DNA of 64,000 nucleotides from Neobacillus driksii (GTDB lineage: Bacteria > Bacillota > Bacilli > Bacillales > Cytobacillaceae): NCBI RefSeq assembly GCF_013409995.1, contig NZ_JACCBX010000007.1:248001-312000 (forward strand), in the 5' to 3' direction. Made by a program: the position numbers and the translations under genes. The notes below the pieces were generated by a model. That model did not search any database. It had not been told where the DNA came from and saw only the letters and a program-made list of their open reading frames with translations. Of this stretch, positions 16,936 to 27,266 are shown one piece after another. Numbering within the stretch: position 1 is the first letter of the stretch; the number at the start of each line of letters is the position of its first letter.

Positions 16936-17965
16936 AGAAGTCGCAAGAGGAAAAAGAGGGTCAAAAGATTTAGATTATCAACAAACAAAAGAAGTCGCTC
17001 AAACGATTATTAGCGGCAAGGCGACAGATGCCCAAATTGCAGCCTATCTGGTTGCACTCCGATTAAAAACGGAATCTCCGGAGGAATTGCTGGCGTTTGT
17101 GCATGCCTATCAGGATGTTACGAATAAATTTGAAGTGTCAAACCAGTCGATTATTGATCTAGCCAGTCCGTATAATGGAAGAAATTCCTTTACTGGGACT
17201 ATTCCTACTGCTATTTTGATGGCGGAATACGGGTTTCCAGTGTTTTTACATGGCAGTGATTCACTGCCGCCGAAATATGGAACAGCGCTCAAGGAAATTC
17301 TTTTACAATTAGGTCTAAATGTTTCTCAACCGCCGCAAAGATTGACAAAAACAATTCAAGAAGCAGGAATTGCTTTTGCAAACACAGAAGAATATTGCCC
17401 TAGTTTAGGAAAACTCCGGAGGATTCGCAAAGAGTTGGGGGTAAGAACTCTTTTTAATACAGTAGAGAAGTTATTAAATCTAGCCAATGCAGAATCACTG
17501 ATGATGGGAGCTTATCACCGGACAGCGATTAACAAAATTGCACCCATTTTTAAAGAACTTTCCTTTAAAAATGTTTATGTGGTTCAAGGGATGGAAGGTT
17601 CTGAGGATTTGCCTGTTCACCGCAATAGCTTTATTTATAAAATAACAGACAATAATATCGAATCATCGATTGTAAAACCAGAGGAATATGGGCTGTTGGT
17701 GCAGGAGTTTGATAAAGATGCCAAGCTATCTGCACGAGAACAGTCTGACATTACGCTTGCGATTCTCAGCGGGGATCAATCCAAATCATTACAGCCCTTT
17801 TACAATCAGGTACTTTTTAATACCGGCATTCGCTATTACCTGTTTGGTGTAGTCAATGATATCGGAGAAGGTATAGAGGTAGCTAAACAACAACTAAATG
17901 AACAACGTGGTTTAAGGCAATTAGAAAAATGGAAGGTAAGTCAGCCTGAGAATAGTACTTCGTAA
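16919..17965 (+). CDS. Anthranilate phosphoribosyltransferase-like protein (TrpD family)
   Basis: A 348-residue protein of the TrpD/nucleoside phosphorylase fold, with an N-terminal helical domain (GKATDAQIAAYLVALRLKTESPEELLAF) and an alpha/beta domain. The classic TrpD glycine-rich loop appears altered (DLASPYNGRNSFTGTIPTAIL instead of a GTGGD-type loop). It starts inside the SUMT gene. Linkage to nitrite and siroheme genes and absence of tryptophan genes argue against a simple TrpD role. I suspect a related TrpD2-like protein of unknown reaction. Confidence 0.72.
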   Translation: MQQWLKEVARGKRGSKDLDYQQTKEVAQTIISGKATDAQIAAYLVALRLKTESPEELLAFVHAYQDVTNKFEVSNQSIIDLASPYNGRNSFTGTIPTAILMAEYGFPVFLHGSDSLPPKYGTALKEILLQLGLNVSQPPQRLTKTIQEAGIAFANTEEYCPSLGKLRRIRKELGVRTLFNTVEKLLNLANAESLMMGAYHRTAINKIAPIFKELSFKNVYVVQGMEGSEDLPVHRNSFIYKITDNNIESSIVKPEEYGLLVQEFDKDAKLSAREQSDITLAILSGDQSKSLQPFYNQVLFNTGIRYYLFGVVNDIGEGIEVAKQQLNEQRGLRQLEKWKVSQPENSTS

Positions 17966-17966
17966 T

Positions 17967-18010
17967 ATAAGCGTTCTGGACGAATATCTGTCTAGGACGC
18001 TTATTTTTTA
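17967..18010 (+). terminator. Terminator of the nitrite assimilation cluster
   Basis: ATAAGCGT (17967-17974) pairs with ACGCTTAT (17997-18004), followed by a T run. Confidence 0.8.
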
Positions 18011-18112
18011 TAAGGCTAAAAATGTAGACAAATTAATTTTTCTTAATTTTGTATTTTTTCATTTACATAAAACCTATTGGTATGGTAGGATTAATTTCAT
18101 CAATTACAAATA

Positions 18113-18210
18113 CTTATCAAGAGAGGCTGAGGGACTGGTCCTATGAAGCCCGGCAACCTGCTGTGCAAGGTGCTAATTCCAGCAAAATGATCTTCATTTT
18201 GGGAGATAAG
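18113..18210 (+). ncRNA. SAM-I (S-box) riboswitch aptamer upstream of cysH
   Basis: The hallmark CTTATC...AGAGAGGCTGAGGGACTGG and ATGAAGCCCGGCAACC segments are present, and P1 closes as CTTATC (18113-18118) with GATAAG (18205-18210). SAM binding would favour the downstream terminator at 18231-18258 and shut off sulfate assimilation. B. subtilis has an S-box at the same place, before its cysH operon. Confidence 0.96.
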
Positions 18211-18230
18211 GCGTTTAACTTTCGTGAGAT

Positions 18231-18258
18231 GCCTTTCCTTTTCGGGAAAGGCTTTTTT
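18231..18258 (+). terminator. Riboswitch-controlled terminator of the SAM-I leader
   Basis: GCCTTTCC (18231-18238) pairs with GGAAAGGC (18245-18252), followed by six T residues, 20 bases after the S-box aptamer. Confidence 0.9.
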
Positions 18259-18282
18259 GATAAACAGAGGAGGTTTATAGTA

Positions 18283-18999
18283 ATGACTATAACGGTAACA
18301 TATGAAAACTGGAATGAGATATCCGATCAATTCTCTATTGAGGATAAAACAAAGGGAGCAAAATCGGTATTGGAGTGGGCATACAACTCTTATCCAGAAG
18401 ACCAAATTGTCTATGCATCCAGTTTTGGTGCTGAAGCGATTGTGTTAATCGACCTCATCCAACAGGTCAAGCCAGACGCGCATATTGTTTTCTTAGATAC
18501 TGGCTTACACTTTCCGGAAACATATGAGGTTATTAACAAAATCGAAGAGCGTTTTCCTTCATTAAGGATTGAACGAAAACTGCCAAAGCTAACATTAGAT
18601 GAGCAACGCGAGCAATATGGGTCAGCACTATGGAAGAGGGAGCCTAATCAATGCTGTAATATCCGTAAAGTCATTCCATTAAGGGAAACACTGACGGCTA
18701 AACAAGCGTGGATTTCAGGGCTGCGCCGAGAACAATCACCCACTAGAGCTAACACTCAATTTTTAAATAAAGATGATAAGTTTCAAAACATTAAAATCTG
18801 TCCGCTTATTCACTGGACATGGGACGAAGTTTGGGCCTATATCAAGGAAAAAGATCTCCCTTACAATCCTTTACATGATCAAAATTATCCTAGTATCGGC
18901 TGTTTTCCTTGTACACAGCCTGTTACGGAAGATGGTGATTCACGTGCAGGACGCTGGGTGGGAAGCGGCAAGACGGAGTGTGGCTTACACACATCCTAA
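18283..18999 (+). CDS. cysH: Phosphoadenylyl/adenylyl-sulfate reductase
   Basis: A 238-residue thioredoxin- or glutathione-dependent reductase giving sulfite from APS or PAPS. It carries paired cysteines QCCNIRK and CFPCTQP, which ligate a [4Fe-4S] cluster, the mark of the APS-reducing type, plus the C-terminal KTECGLH catalytic Cys. The P-loop-like [14 protein letters not shown] starts the domain. ATG 18283 follows agaggagg; the longer ORF upstream runs through the riboswitch and is not real. First gene of an S-box operon. Confidence 0.95.
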   Translation: MTITVTYENWNEISDQFSIEDKTKGAKSVLEWAYNSYPEDQIVYASSFGAEAIVLIDLIQQVKPDAHIVFLDTGLHFPETYEVINKIEERFPSLRIERKLPKLTLDEQREQYGSALWKREPNQCCNIRKVIPLRETLTAKQAWISGLRREQSPTRANTQFLNKDDKFQNIKICPLIHWTWDEVWAYIKEKDLPYNPLHDQNYPSIGCFPCTQPVTEDGDSRAGRWVGSGKTECGLHTS

Positions 19000-19014
19000 A
19001 AGGGGGCTTTTAGT

Positions 19015-20073
19015 TTGCTCACAGTTATAGCAGTAATAATAGGTTTATTTTTTGCAGTCAATATTGGTGCTAGCGGTGCCGCTGCTTCGATGGGGATTTC
19101 TTATGGAGCGGGTGTAGTAAAGAAAAGGCTGGCATTGTTAATGTGCGGTGTTACCGTATTCTTTGGCGCATGGCTAGGAGGCGGCGAAGTAGTCAAAACC
19201 ATTGGCAGCGGAATAGTTCCGAACAGCACGTTTACCGTACCTATTGCTCTTATCGTGTTAGCTTCAGCAGCACTATCGTTATTCTTGGCGAATATATTTG
19301 GGATACCACTTTCCACAAGTGAAGTAGCAGTTGGGTCAGTGGTAGGGGCCGGTATTGTTTATCAATCTGTGTTTGTTAGCAATCTAGCATGGATTATGGT
19401 CTTTTGGCTGCTTACTCCTTTCGCAGCATTTGTGATTGCCATCCTAGCTGCGAAGCTATTAAAAATTAAAACATTGAAACGATGGATGGAGGCGCCGAAA
19501 GCCATTCCTATCCTATCCGTACTTGTCGTATGTATGGGGTTATTTGAAGCTTTCTCAGCGGGAATGAACAATGTCGCCAATGCGGTTGGACCACTAGTCG
19601 GGGCGGACATCATGTCGACAAGTTCTGGGATTTTCTGGGGCGGACTTTTTGTCGCCGCTGGTGCCATTCTGTTAGGTCATCGTGTTCTCGAAACAAATGG
19701 TAAAAAAATAACCAAACTTCGATTGGAAGAGGGCTGTGTCATTTCTGGAACTGGAGCAGCAATAGTTACTGTAGCCTCTGTCTTCGGTATTCCTGTACCA
19801 CTGACACAAATCACGACATCGTCAATAATTGGCATCGGCTTTGCCAAGCATGGCAAGTCTGTCTTAAAAAAGGGTATAGTGGTTCAGCTACTTACGGTTT
19901 GGATTGTGTCACCTGTTTTATCCATGGTGCTTTCTTATACACTTATCCAATTGCTGATTGAACATAACTTTTATCCGATTGTAGCAATGGCAGGCGTTTT
20001 AATCTCCGTATTTGGAGTGTCGTCATTGATGAAAAGGTCAAATCAACCAGTCATAGAAACGGCAGAAAAGTAG
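19015..20073 (+). CDS. cysP: Sulfate permease of the PiT family (CysP-like)
   Basis: A 352-residue membrane protein with duplicated PiT signatures (FFAVNIGASGAAASMGISYGAG and SAGMNNVANAVGPLV). B. subtilis CysP, second gene of its cysH operon, is a PiT-type sulfate transporter, and this gene sits in the same place. TTG 19015 follows aaaaggggg. It imports sulfate for the downstream sat and cysC products. Confidence 0.88.
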   Translation: MLTVIAVIIGLFFAVNIGASGAAASMGISYGAGVVKKRLALLMCGVTVFFGAWLGGGEVVKTIGSGIVPNSTFTVPIALIVLASAALSLFLANIFGIPLSTSEVAVGSVVGAGIVYQSVFVSNLAWIMVFWLLTPFAAFVIAILAAKLLKIKTLKRWMEAPKAIPILSVLVVCMGLFEAFSAGMNNVANAVGPLVGADIMSTSSGIFWGGLFVAAGAILLGHRVLETNGKKITKLRLEEGCVISGTGAAIVTVASVFGIPVPLTQITTSSIIGIGFAKHGKSVLKKGIVVQLLTVWIVSPVLSMVLSYTLIQLLIEHNFYPIVAMAGVLISVFGVSSLMKRSNQPVIETAEK

Positions 20074-20195
20074 TTTGATAGCTTCACTAAAACATTTTGA
20101 TTTCAACGATAAATTCTTTATCGCTGATATAAATCTCTAATTTAGAGGCTTTTTATAAAAAAAACGTAAATTCAATGAAGAAAGGTTTGATTCTG

Positions 20196-21347
20196 TTGTC
20201 ATTTTTACCAGCACCTCATGGAGGTAAACTAATCCAAGCATTTGATCCAAACTATGATGTTACATCTATCGAAAAAGACCTAGAAATCGACGCTATTGCC
20301 TTAAGTGACCTTGAGTTGATCGGTGTTGGGTTATTTAGTCCCTTAACCGGTTTCCTTGGAAAAGCAGATTATGAAAATGTTGTAGAGAACATGCGCCTTA
20401 GTGACAATACGATTTGGTCAATTCCTGTTACACTTCCAGTTTCTTATGAAACAGCAGCAACACTTGAAGTTGGGGAGAAAATCAAGCTAGTTTACAATAA
20501 AGAGGTATATGGAGTTATTACTGTTTCAGAGTGGTATGAACCGAATTTAGACAAGGAAGCCGTAGAGGTCTATAGAACACTTGAAACTGCTCATCCAGGA
20601 GTAAAGCGTCTGTATGAAAGAGGACCTGTCTATGTGGCTGGTGAAGTAGTGTTAGTTAAAAAGCCGGAAAAAGGAATCTTTGGCGACGTTTGGTTTGAGC
20701 CGAAAGAAACACGTGCATTGTTTGAAGAAAAAGGCTGGAAAACAGTTGTCGGTTTCCAAACAAGAAATCCTATTCACCGTGCACATGAGTACATTCAAAA
20801 AGCAGCACTTGAAACTGTTGATGGACTTTTCGTGAATCCACTTGTTGGCGAAACAAAGTCTGACGATATCCCAGCGGATGTTCGTCTAAAAAGCTATCGT
20901 GTCCTTCTTGAAAACTATTACCCAGCGGAACGTGTACAGCTTGGTGTCTACCCAGCGGCAATGAGATATGCAGGACCAAGAGAAGCGATTTTCCATGCAA
21001 TTGCCCGTAAAAACTTTGGCTGCACGCATTTTATCGTTGGCCGTGACCACGCAGGTGTAGGTAATTATTATGGTACGTACGATGCTCAATTAATTTTTAA
21101 TGAATTCCCTGAAGGGGAACTTGGTATTAAACCATTATTCTTTGAACATAGCTTCTATTGCACAAAGTGTGAAGGAATGGCTTCTGATAAAACTTGCCCG
21201 CATAGCAATGAAGACAGAGTGATCCTTTCTGGAACAAAGGTAAGAGAATTGCTTCGCGCAGGCCAGCTTCCACCATCCACTTTCAGCCGTAAAGAGGTTG
21301 TCGAAGTGTTGATTGAAGGAATGAAAGAAGAAAAGGCGACGGTCTAA
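20196..21347 (+). CDS. sat: Sulfate adenylyltransferase (ATP sulfurylase)
   Basis: Catalyses ATP plus sulfate to APS and pyrophosphate. It carries the [11 protein letters not shown] nucleotidyl-transfer motif (HxxH) and [15 protein letters not shown] 20196 gives [10 protein letters not shown], which aligns with the usual short N terminus of Bacillus Sat proteins, and aagaaagg lies upstream; ATG 20175 has no ribosome site and would add seven residues. Length about 383 is normal. A small perfect hairpin (CGATAAA/TTTATCG) lies in the gap before it. Confidence 0.94.
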   Translation: MSFLPAPHGGKLIQAFDPNYDVTSIEKDLEIDAIALSDLELIGVGLFSPLTGFLGKADYENVVENMRLSDNTIWSIPVTLPVSYETAATLEVGEKIKLVYNKEVYGVITVSEWYEPNLDKEAVEVYRTLETAHPGVKRLYERGPVYVAGEVVLVKKPEKGIFGDVWFEPKETRALFEEKGWKTVVGFQTRNPIHRAHEYIQKAALETVDGLFVNPLVGETKSDDIPADVRLKSYRVLLENYYPAERVQLGVYPAAMRYAGPREAIFHAIARKNFGCTHFIVGRDHAGVGNYYGTYDAQLIFNEFPEGELGIKPLFFEHSFYCTKCEGMASDKTCPHSNEDRVILSGTKVRELLRAGQLPPSTFSRKEVVEVLIEGMKEEKATV

Positions 21348-21360
21348 GGAGGAGAAACAA

Positions 21361-21960
21361 ATGACAAAAGCAACGAATATCACTTGGCATGCAAGTACCG
21401 TTTCAAAATCCGACCGTCATGCTCAAAATGGTCATGGAAGCTGTGTACTATGGTTTACAGGACTTTCTGGTTCTGGTAAATCCACGATTGCAAACGCCGT
21501 ATCAAGCGCATTGTACCGTCAGGGTATTAATGAATATGTTTTAGATGGTGATAATATCCGCCATGGATTAAATAAAGACCTTGGTTTTTCAGACCATGAT
21601 CGGACAGAGAATATCAGAAGAATTGGCGAAGTTGCCAAATTGTTTGTAGATAGCGGTGCCGTTGTAACGACGGCATTTATCTCGCCATTCCGTTCCGACC
21701 GCGACCAAGTTCGGGAGATTTTCCAAGAAGGCGAGTTTATCGAAGTTTTTGTTGACTGTCCAATTGAAGAATGTGAAAAGCGTGATCCAAAGCAGCTTTA
21801 TGCAAAGGCTCGCCGCGGGGAAATAAAGGATTTCACGGGGATCGATTCCCCTTATGAAGCACCGGAATTTCCGGAAATTACAGTTCGTTCTGACCTTTTA
21901 ACAGTGGAAGAGGCAGTGAATCAAATTTTAAGTTACCTCCAAGAAAAGAACATTCTCTAA
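21361..21960 (+). CDS. cysC: Adenylyl-sulfate kinase
   Basis: A 199-residue APS kinase that phosphorylates APS to PAPS. The P-loop GLSGSGKST and the [33 protein letters not shown] stretch are diagnostic. ATG 21361 follows aaggaggag 13 bases after sat. Its presence next to a CysH with APS-reductase cysteines means the cell can in principle use both nucleotides, as in B. subtilis. Confidence 0.95.
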   Translation: MTKATNITWHASTVSKSDRHAQNGHGSCVLWFTGLSGSGKSTIANAVSSALYRQGINEYVLDGDNIRHGLNKDLGFSDHDRTENIRRIGEVAKLFVDSGAVVTTAFISPFRSDRDQVREIFQEGEFIEVFVDCPIEECEKRDPKQLYAKARRGEIKDFTGIDSPYEAPEFPEITVRSDLLTVEEAVNQILSYLQEKNIL

Positions 21961-21990
21961 CATGAGTCGCTAAGAAAGGATGGCTGATCA

Positions 21991-22767
21991 ATGGTTGGCA
22001 AGGTTTATTTAGTAGGTGCGGGTCCTGGAGATCCAGATTTAATTACAGTAAAAGGATTACGCTGCCTCAAGCAAGCTGATGTCATCCTCTATGATCGGCT
22101 GGTAAATCCTGAACTTTTGGAGAATGCAAAAGAGGGAGCACAACTTGTCTATTGCGGCAAGCTTCCACATTATCATACAATGAAACAGGAAACCATTAAT
22201 CGTTTCCTAGTGAAATATGCCAAAAAGGGGTATCAGGTTGTTCGCTTAAAAGGAGGAGACCCTTTTGTTTTCGGACGTGGCGGCGAAGAAGCGGAGGAAT
22301 GTGCGAAGCATAATATTCCGTTTGAAATCGTTCCAGGTATTACAGCTGGAATTGCTGCTTCTGCATATGCAGGAATTCCTGTTACCCATCGTTCCTTGAG
22401 TAAAAGCTTCGCATTTATTACCGGACATCAGGCTGGTGATGCCTGTGCCGAACATCAGTGGGAACATTTGGCGAAGGGTGTAGATACGATCTGTGTGTAT
22501 ATGGGTATAGCCCATCTTCCGATGATAACCAAACACTTAATCGTAAACGGTAAATCACCACAGACTCCAATTGCTCTGATTCATTGGGGGACATTACGTG
22601 ACCAGAGGATTGTGGTAGGAACACTTGAAAATATTGAAGAAGTGGTGGAAAGAGAGCAAATTACCAATCCGAGTATGATCGTAATTGGCGAGGTTGTTAG
22701 TTTGCACAAAAAATTAAATTGGTTCCAAGAAGAAATTGTACCAAATATTCCAGTAGCTAACCGGTAA
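21991..22767 (+). CDS. Uroporphyrinogen-III C-methyltransferase (second copy, YlnD-like)
   Basis: A 258-residue SUMT paralogue of the protein at 16162, with VGAGPGDPDLITVKG, VRLKGGDPFVFGRGGEE and VPGITAGIAASAYAGIP. In the cysH operon of B. subtilis the same position is held by ylnD. It provides precorrin-2 for the siroheme of sulfite reductase under SAM-riboswitch control, while the other copy follows nitrite control. ATG 21991 lies after gaaaggatgg. Confidence 0.92.
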   Translation: MVGKVYLVGAGPGDPDLITVKGLRCLKQADVILYDRLVNPELLENAKEGAQLVYCGKLPHYHTMKQETINRFLVKYAKKGYQVVRLKGGDPFVFGRGGEEAEECAKHNIPFEIVPGITAGIAASAYAGIPVTHRSLSKSFAFITGHQAGDACAEHQWEHLAKGVDTICVYMGIAHLPMITKHLIVNGKSPQTPIALIHWGTLRDQRIVVGTLENIEEVVEREQITNPSMIVIGEVVSLHKKLNWFQEEIVPNIPVANR

Positions 22768-22788
22768 CAACTGAAGGGAGCACATTGT

Positions 22789-23538
22789 ATGAAAGCAATT
22801 CTTTATATCGGCCACGGTACGCGCTCAAAAAAAGGTGCGGTCGAAATTAAAGCCTTTATTAACAAGGTTAAGGAGCGAATTGATGTACCAATTCAGGAAG
22901 TCAGTTTCCTTGAGTTGACAGAGCCGCTGATTGAAGAAGGCTTTGAAACATGTGTTGAACAAGGTGCAACGGAAATCGATGTCGTTCCTCTGTTTCTTTT
23001 GGCAGCGGGACACATAAAACGGGATATCCCTGAAGCCTTGTCACCTTTAATGGCTAAATATCCTACTATTCCGGTCAAAATAAAGAATCCATTTGGCGTG
23101 CAGGAAGTTATTTTGGATGCGGTCGCTGAGTTAATTAAGGATTCAGCAGGTGAAGTGCTTCCCGCTGACAGGTTATTGATTGTCGGTGTGGGCAGCAGTG
23201 ACCCTGATGTTCATGTGAACTTTGCTAAGATTGCAGATGGCATCGGGGGGCGGCTTGGACCTGAAAAGGTAACTGTTTGCTATTTTGCAGCCACTGAACC
23301 GAAGCTGAGTGAGGGATTAGAGACGATATCGGAAGGAGCTAAAGGCCGAGTAATTGTCGCTCCTTATATGCTATTTACCGGTCTCCTTCTTGCAGAATTG
23401 AACAAAATCGTGCGATCTCGTCAAAAAGAAGGTCAAGAGATTCTTTGTACTCCAGCTTTAAGCAACCATACCGTAATAGAAGATATTGTAATCGAACGTG
23501 CGGTTGGTGAGCAGAAACAAAAGAATTTAGGTAACTAA
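22789..23538 (+). CDS. sirB: Sirohydrochlorin ferrochelatase (SirB/YlnE-like)
   Basis: A 249-residue CbiX/SirB family chelatase that inserts Fe2+ into sirohydrochlorin. It has the N-terminal metal-binding ILYIGHGTRSKKGAVEIKAF and AAGHIKRDIPEAL segments, and a second, related half starting near LIVGVGSSDPDVHVNF. ATG 22789 follows gaaggga. In B. subtilis ylnF (precorrin-2 dehydrogenase) comes next; here only 90 bases without a gene lie before cysJ. Confidence 0.9.
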   Translation: MKAILYIGHGTRSKKGAVEIKAFINKVKERIDVPIQEVSFLELTEPLIEEGFETCVEQGATEIDVVPLFLLAAGHIKRDIPEALSPLMAKYPTIPVKIKNPFGVQEVILDAVAELIKDSAGEVLPADRLLIVGVGSSDPDVHVNFAKIADGIGGRLGPEKVTVCYFAATEPKLSEGLETISEGAKGRVIVAPYMLFTGLLLAELNKIVRSRQKEGQEILCTPALSNHTVIEDIVIERAVGEQKQKNLGN

Positions 23539-23645
23539 AACATATAAATAGAGAACTGGGTCATTAAAAAGACTAATTTAAATCTAACAGCCTCTAAAAA
23601 ATTACTGTATGATAAAGTTTATATTCCATAGTGAGGTGGATAACG

Positions 23646-25451
23646 TTGCAACTTCAGGTAATGAACAGTCCGTTTAATCAGGAGCAGGCGGAACTCCTAA
23701 ATCGTCTCTTACCTACTTTTACTGAATCTCAAAAAGTTTGGTTGAGTGGGTATCTTGCGGGTGCAGCATCTGCGCCATTGGCTTCAGTCCTCGGGGTGCC
23801 AAGCCAGCAGGGAACTACAGAGGGGACAGCTTCAAAAGAAGTGACCATTCTTTACGGATCACAAACAGGTAATGCACGAGGCTTAGCAAAAAAGGCAAGC
23901 ACGACACTTGAAGGAAAAGGATTCCAAGTAACTGTTTCCGCCATGAGTGATTTTAAGCCAAACAATATTAAGAAAGTAAAAAATCTACTTATTATCGTAA
24001 GTACCCACGGAGAAGGCGATCCACCGGATAATGCCCTGACATTCCATGAGTTTCTACATGGCAAAAGAGCTCCGAAGCTTGAAGACTTAAACTTTTCAGT
24101 GTTATCGCTTGGAGATAGCTCATATGAATTCTTCTGTCAAACAGGTAAACAATTTGATGCTCGACTAGAGGAACTGGGTGGAACCAGACTTTATCCACGT
24201 TTCGACTGTGATCTTGATTACGATGAACCAGCAGCAGAATGGCTGGAAGGAGTCATCAGCAGCCTTGGTGAAGCAAAGGGTGGAATTCCTGCACTAACTC
24301 AGGGTACGGCAACTCAAACAGTTGAATCGACCTTTTCAAGAACCAACCCATTCAGAGCAGAAGTGCTTGATAATCTCAACTTAAACGGCCGCGGATCAAA
24401 TAAAGAAACACGCCATCTCGAGTTATCGCTAGAAGGGTCTGGCCTTAGTTTCGAACCAGGGGATGCGCTTGGAATCTATCCAGAAAATGATTCTGAACTA
24501 GTTGACCTTCTTCTAGAAGAATTAAAATGGAGCCCAGAAGAAAGTGTAACTATTAATAAACAAGGCGAAGTTCTTTCGTTAAAAGACGCGCTGACAACAT
24601 ATTATGAGATTACAACATTAACAAAACCGCTTCTTGAAAAAGCAGCAAAACTTACCGCAAACAATGAACTACAGGAACTTCTAAATGATAGTGAAAAAGT
24701 AAAATCCTTTCTTGAAGGACATGATTTACTTGATGTAGTTCGTGAGTTTGGACCAGTAAATAGCTCTCCTCAAGAGTTTGTTTCAATACTTAGGAAAATG
24801 CCTGCACGCTTATATTCAATTGCAAGCAGCTTAAATGCAAATCCAGATGAAGTTCATTTAACAATAGGTGCTGTCCGTTACAATGCTCATGGTCGTGACC
24901 GCAAAGGTGTCTGCTCCATTTTTACAGCAGAACGATTACAGCCAGGAGACACGGTACCAGTCTACATTCAACATAACGAAAACTTTAAGCTCCCGGCGAA
25001 TCCTGTTACACCAATCATTATGGTAGGACCAGGTACAGGTGTAGCACCATTCCGCTCCTTTATGCAAGAGCGCGAGGAAACTGGAGCAGAAGGTAAGTCT
25101 TGGATGTTCTTCGGAGACCAGCATTTCGTGACAGATTTCCTTTATCAAACAGAGTGGCAAAAATGGTTGAAAGACGGTGTATTAACTAGGATGGATGTTG
25201 CTTTTTCACGTGATACAGCTGAAAAAGTTTATGTTCAGCACCGTATGCTTGAACAAAGCAAAGAATTGTTCCAATGGCTTCAAGAGGGTGCTCACGTATA
25301 CATTTGCGGTGATGAGAAACATATGGCACATGACGTCCATCAAACACTTATTGGAATAATCGAAAAAGAAGGAAGCTTGAGCCGAGAAGAGGCAGAAGCC
25401 TACTTAGCAGATATGCAGCAGCAAAAACGATACCAGCGCGATGTATATTGA
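23646..25451 (+). CDS. cysJ: Sulfite reductase [NADPH] flavoprotein alpha subunit
   Basis: Diflavin reductase of about 601 residues passing electrons from NADPH through FAD and FMN to CysI. In order: flavodoxin domain (ILYGSQTGNARGLAKK, LSLGDSSYEFF), FAD-binding domain (ARLYSIASS) and NADPH-binding domain (VGPGTGVAPFRSFMQ). TTG 23646 follows gaggtgg and gives MQLQVMNSPFNQEQ, matching the known N terminus of Bacillus CysJ. The C-terminal aromatic shield ends in YQRDVY, as expected. Confidence 0.95.
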   Translation: MQLQVMNSPFNQEQAELLNRLLPTFTESQKVWLSGYLAGAASAPLASVLGVPSQQGTTEGTASKEVTILYGSQTGNARGLAKKASTTLEGKGFQVTVSAMSDFKPNNIKKVKNLLIIVSTHGEGDPPDNALTFHEFLHGKRAPKLEDLNFSVLSLGDSSYEFFCQTGKQFDARLEELGGTRLYPRFDCDLDYDEPAAEWLEGVISSLGEAKGGIPALTQGTATQTVESTFSRTNPFRAEVLDNLNLNGRGSNKETRHLELSLEGSGLSFEPGDALGIYPENDSELVDLLLEELKWSPEESVTINKQGEVLSLKDALTTYYEITTLTKPLLEKAAKLTANNELQELLNDSEKVKSFLEGHDLLDVVREFGPVNSSPQEFVSILRKMPARLYSIASSLNANPDEVHLTIGAVRYNAHGRDRKGVCSIFTAERLQPGDTVPVYIQHNENFKLPANPVTPIIMVGPGTGVAPFRSFMQEREETGAEGKSWMFFGDQHFVTDFLYQTEWQKWLKDGVLTRMDVAFSRDTAEKVYVQHRMLEQSKELFQWLQEGAHVYICGDEKHMAHDVHQTLIGIIEKEGSLSREEAEAYLADMQQQKRYQRDVY

Positions 25452-25479
25452 TACAGTAGTGGAAGGAGATTTTTCTTAA

Positions 25480-27195
25480 ATGGTGAAGCAAAAATTAAAG
25501 GCACCTGAAGGCGCGCCAAGTGATGTAGAGCGTATAAAAAGAGAAAGTAACTTTTTACGCGGAACACTAAAGGAAGTAATGCTCGACCGAATCAGTGCAG
25601 GAATTCCAGACGATGATAACCGCCTAATGAAGCACCATGGCAGCTACTTGCAGGATGACCGTGACCTCCGCAACGAGCGACAAAAGCAAAAGTTAGAGCC
25701 TGCTTACCAGTTTATGCTTCGTGTTCGTATGCCTGGTGGTGTAGCAACTCCAGAGCAGTGGCTTGTCATGGATGACTTAGCTGAAAAATATGGCAATGGT
25801 ACCTTAAAGTTAACTACTCGTGAAACATTTCAAATGCATGGCATCTTAAAATGGAATATGAAAAGCACTATTCAGGAAATTCATGCTGCTCTTCTAGACA
25901 CCATTGCCGCTTGCGGTGATGTAAACCGTAATGTGATGTGTGCATCTAATCCTTATCAGTCTGAGGTTCACTCAGAAGTGTATGAATGGTCGAAAAAATT
26001 AAGTAATGACCTATTGCCACGGACAAGAGCTTATCATGAAATTTGGCTTGATGAGGAAAAAGTCGCTGGAACACCGGAAGTAGAAGAAGAACCAATGTAC
26101 GGACCGCTTTACCTGCCGCGTAAATTTAAAATCGGTATTGCAGTACCGCCATCAAATGATATTGACGTTTTCTCACAGGACCTAGGTTTAATTGCGATTG
26201 TTGAAAACGAAAGGCTTGTCGGCTTTAACGTAGCAATTGGCGGCGGAATGGGAATGACTCACGGAGACAAAGAGACCTACCCGCAGCTTGCCAAGGTAAT
26301 AGGCTTCGTTAAACCAGAACAAATCTACGATGTGGCAGAAAAAGTGATTACGATTCAACGTGATTACGGAAACCGTTCAGAACGTAAAAACGCTCGTTTC
26401 AAGTATACTGTCGACCGTTTAGGACTTGAAACAGTAAAGGAAGAACTAGAAGAACGCCTAGGCTGGAGTCTTGGTGAAGCAAGACCTTATCATTTTGATA
26501 ACAATGGCGATCGTTATGGCTGGGTAAAGGGCATTGGCGGAAAATGGCATTTAACATTGTTCGTTGAAGGTGGACGTGTCGCAGATTTTGATGATTATAA
26601 GCTAAAGACAGGCTTACGGGAAATTGCCAAGATACATACAGGTGATATCCGTCTGACATCCAATCAAAATATAATCATTGCCAATGTATCAGCACAGAAA
26701 AAGAAGAAGATTAATGAATTGATTGAACAATATGGTCTAACAGATGGTGAGCATTATTCAGCGCTCCGTCGCAGCTCGATTGCCTGTGTTGCCCTGCCGA
26801 CATGCGGTTTAGCAATGGCAGAAGCAGAACGTTATTTGCCACGTCTTATCGACAAAATCGAAGATATTGTGGATGAGAACGGTCTTCGAGATAAAGAGAT
26901 AACCATTCGGATGACAGGATGTCCGAACGGCTGTGCACGTCATGCACTCGGAGAAATAGGCTTTATCGGTAAGGCACCAGGCAAATACAATATGTACTTA
27001 GGAGCAGCCCATGATGGCAGCCGCTTAAGTAAAATGTACCGAGAAAACATTGGTGAAGAAGAAATTTTAAGTGAGTTGCGTGTGGTTCTTTCCCGATATG
27101 CGAAAGAACGCAACCAAGACGAGCACTTCGGTGATTTCGTTATTCGTGCAGGAATCGTCCAAGCTACGACAGATGGCACAAATTTTCATGCGTAA
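25480..27195 (+). CDS. cysI: Sulfite reductase [NADPH] hemoprotein beta subunit
   Basis: A 571-residue siroheme/[4Fe-4S] enzyme that reduces sulfite to sulfide. Cluster ligands are CVALPTC (C-x5-C) and CPNGC (C-x3-C) in the C-terminal half, and the ferredoxin-like repeat and MHGILKW/RETFQ substrate-binding segments are present. ATG 25480 lies 11 nt after ggaaggag. It is 28 bases downstream of cysJ and ends the sulfate-assimilation run with a strong terminator. Confidence 0.96.
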   Translation: MVKQKLKAPEGAPSDVERIKRESNFLRGTLKEVMLDRISAGIPDDDNRLMKHHGSYLQDDRDLRNERQKQKLEPAYQFMLRVRMPGGVATPEQWLVMDDLAEKYGNGTLKLTTRETFQMHGILKWNMKSTIQEIHAALLDTIAACGDVNRNVMCASNPYQSEVHSEVYEWSKKLSNDLLPRTRAYHEIWLDEEKVAGTPEVEEEPMYGPLYLPRKFKIGIAVPPSNDIDVFSQDLGLIAIVENERLVGFNVAIGGGMGMTHGDKETYPQLAKVIGFVKPEQIYDVAEKVITIQRDYGNRSERKNARFKYTVDRLGLETVKEELEERLGWSLGEARPYHFDNNGDRYGWVKGIGGKWHLTLFVEGGRVADFDDYKLKTGLREIAKIHTGDIRLTSNQNIIIANVSAQKKKKINELIEQYGLTDGEHYSALRRSSIACVALPTCGLAMAEAERYLPRLIDKIEDIVDENGLRDKEITIRMTGCPNGCARHALGEIGFIGKAPGKYNMYLGAAHDGSRLSKMYRENIGEEEILSELRVVLSRYAKERNQDEHFGDFVIRAGIVQATTDGTNFHA

Positions 27196-27203
27196 TATCG
27201 GAA

Positions 27204-27231
27204 AAGAGACAGAAATCCTGTCTCTTTTTTT
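27204..27231 (+). terminator. Terminator after cysI
   Basis: AAGAGACAG (27204-27212) pairs with CTGTCTCTT (27218-27226), followed by T residues. Confidence 0.9.
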
Positions 27232-27266
27232 GTGCTGTGTCCGAGGAAAATGATGATTTTAGAACT

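Noticed and set aside
18049-18282. N-terminal extension of the CysH frame
   Set aside because: It translates the SAM-I riboswitch and its terminator; the ATG at 18283 has the ribosome site and gives the family length.
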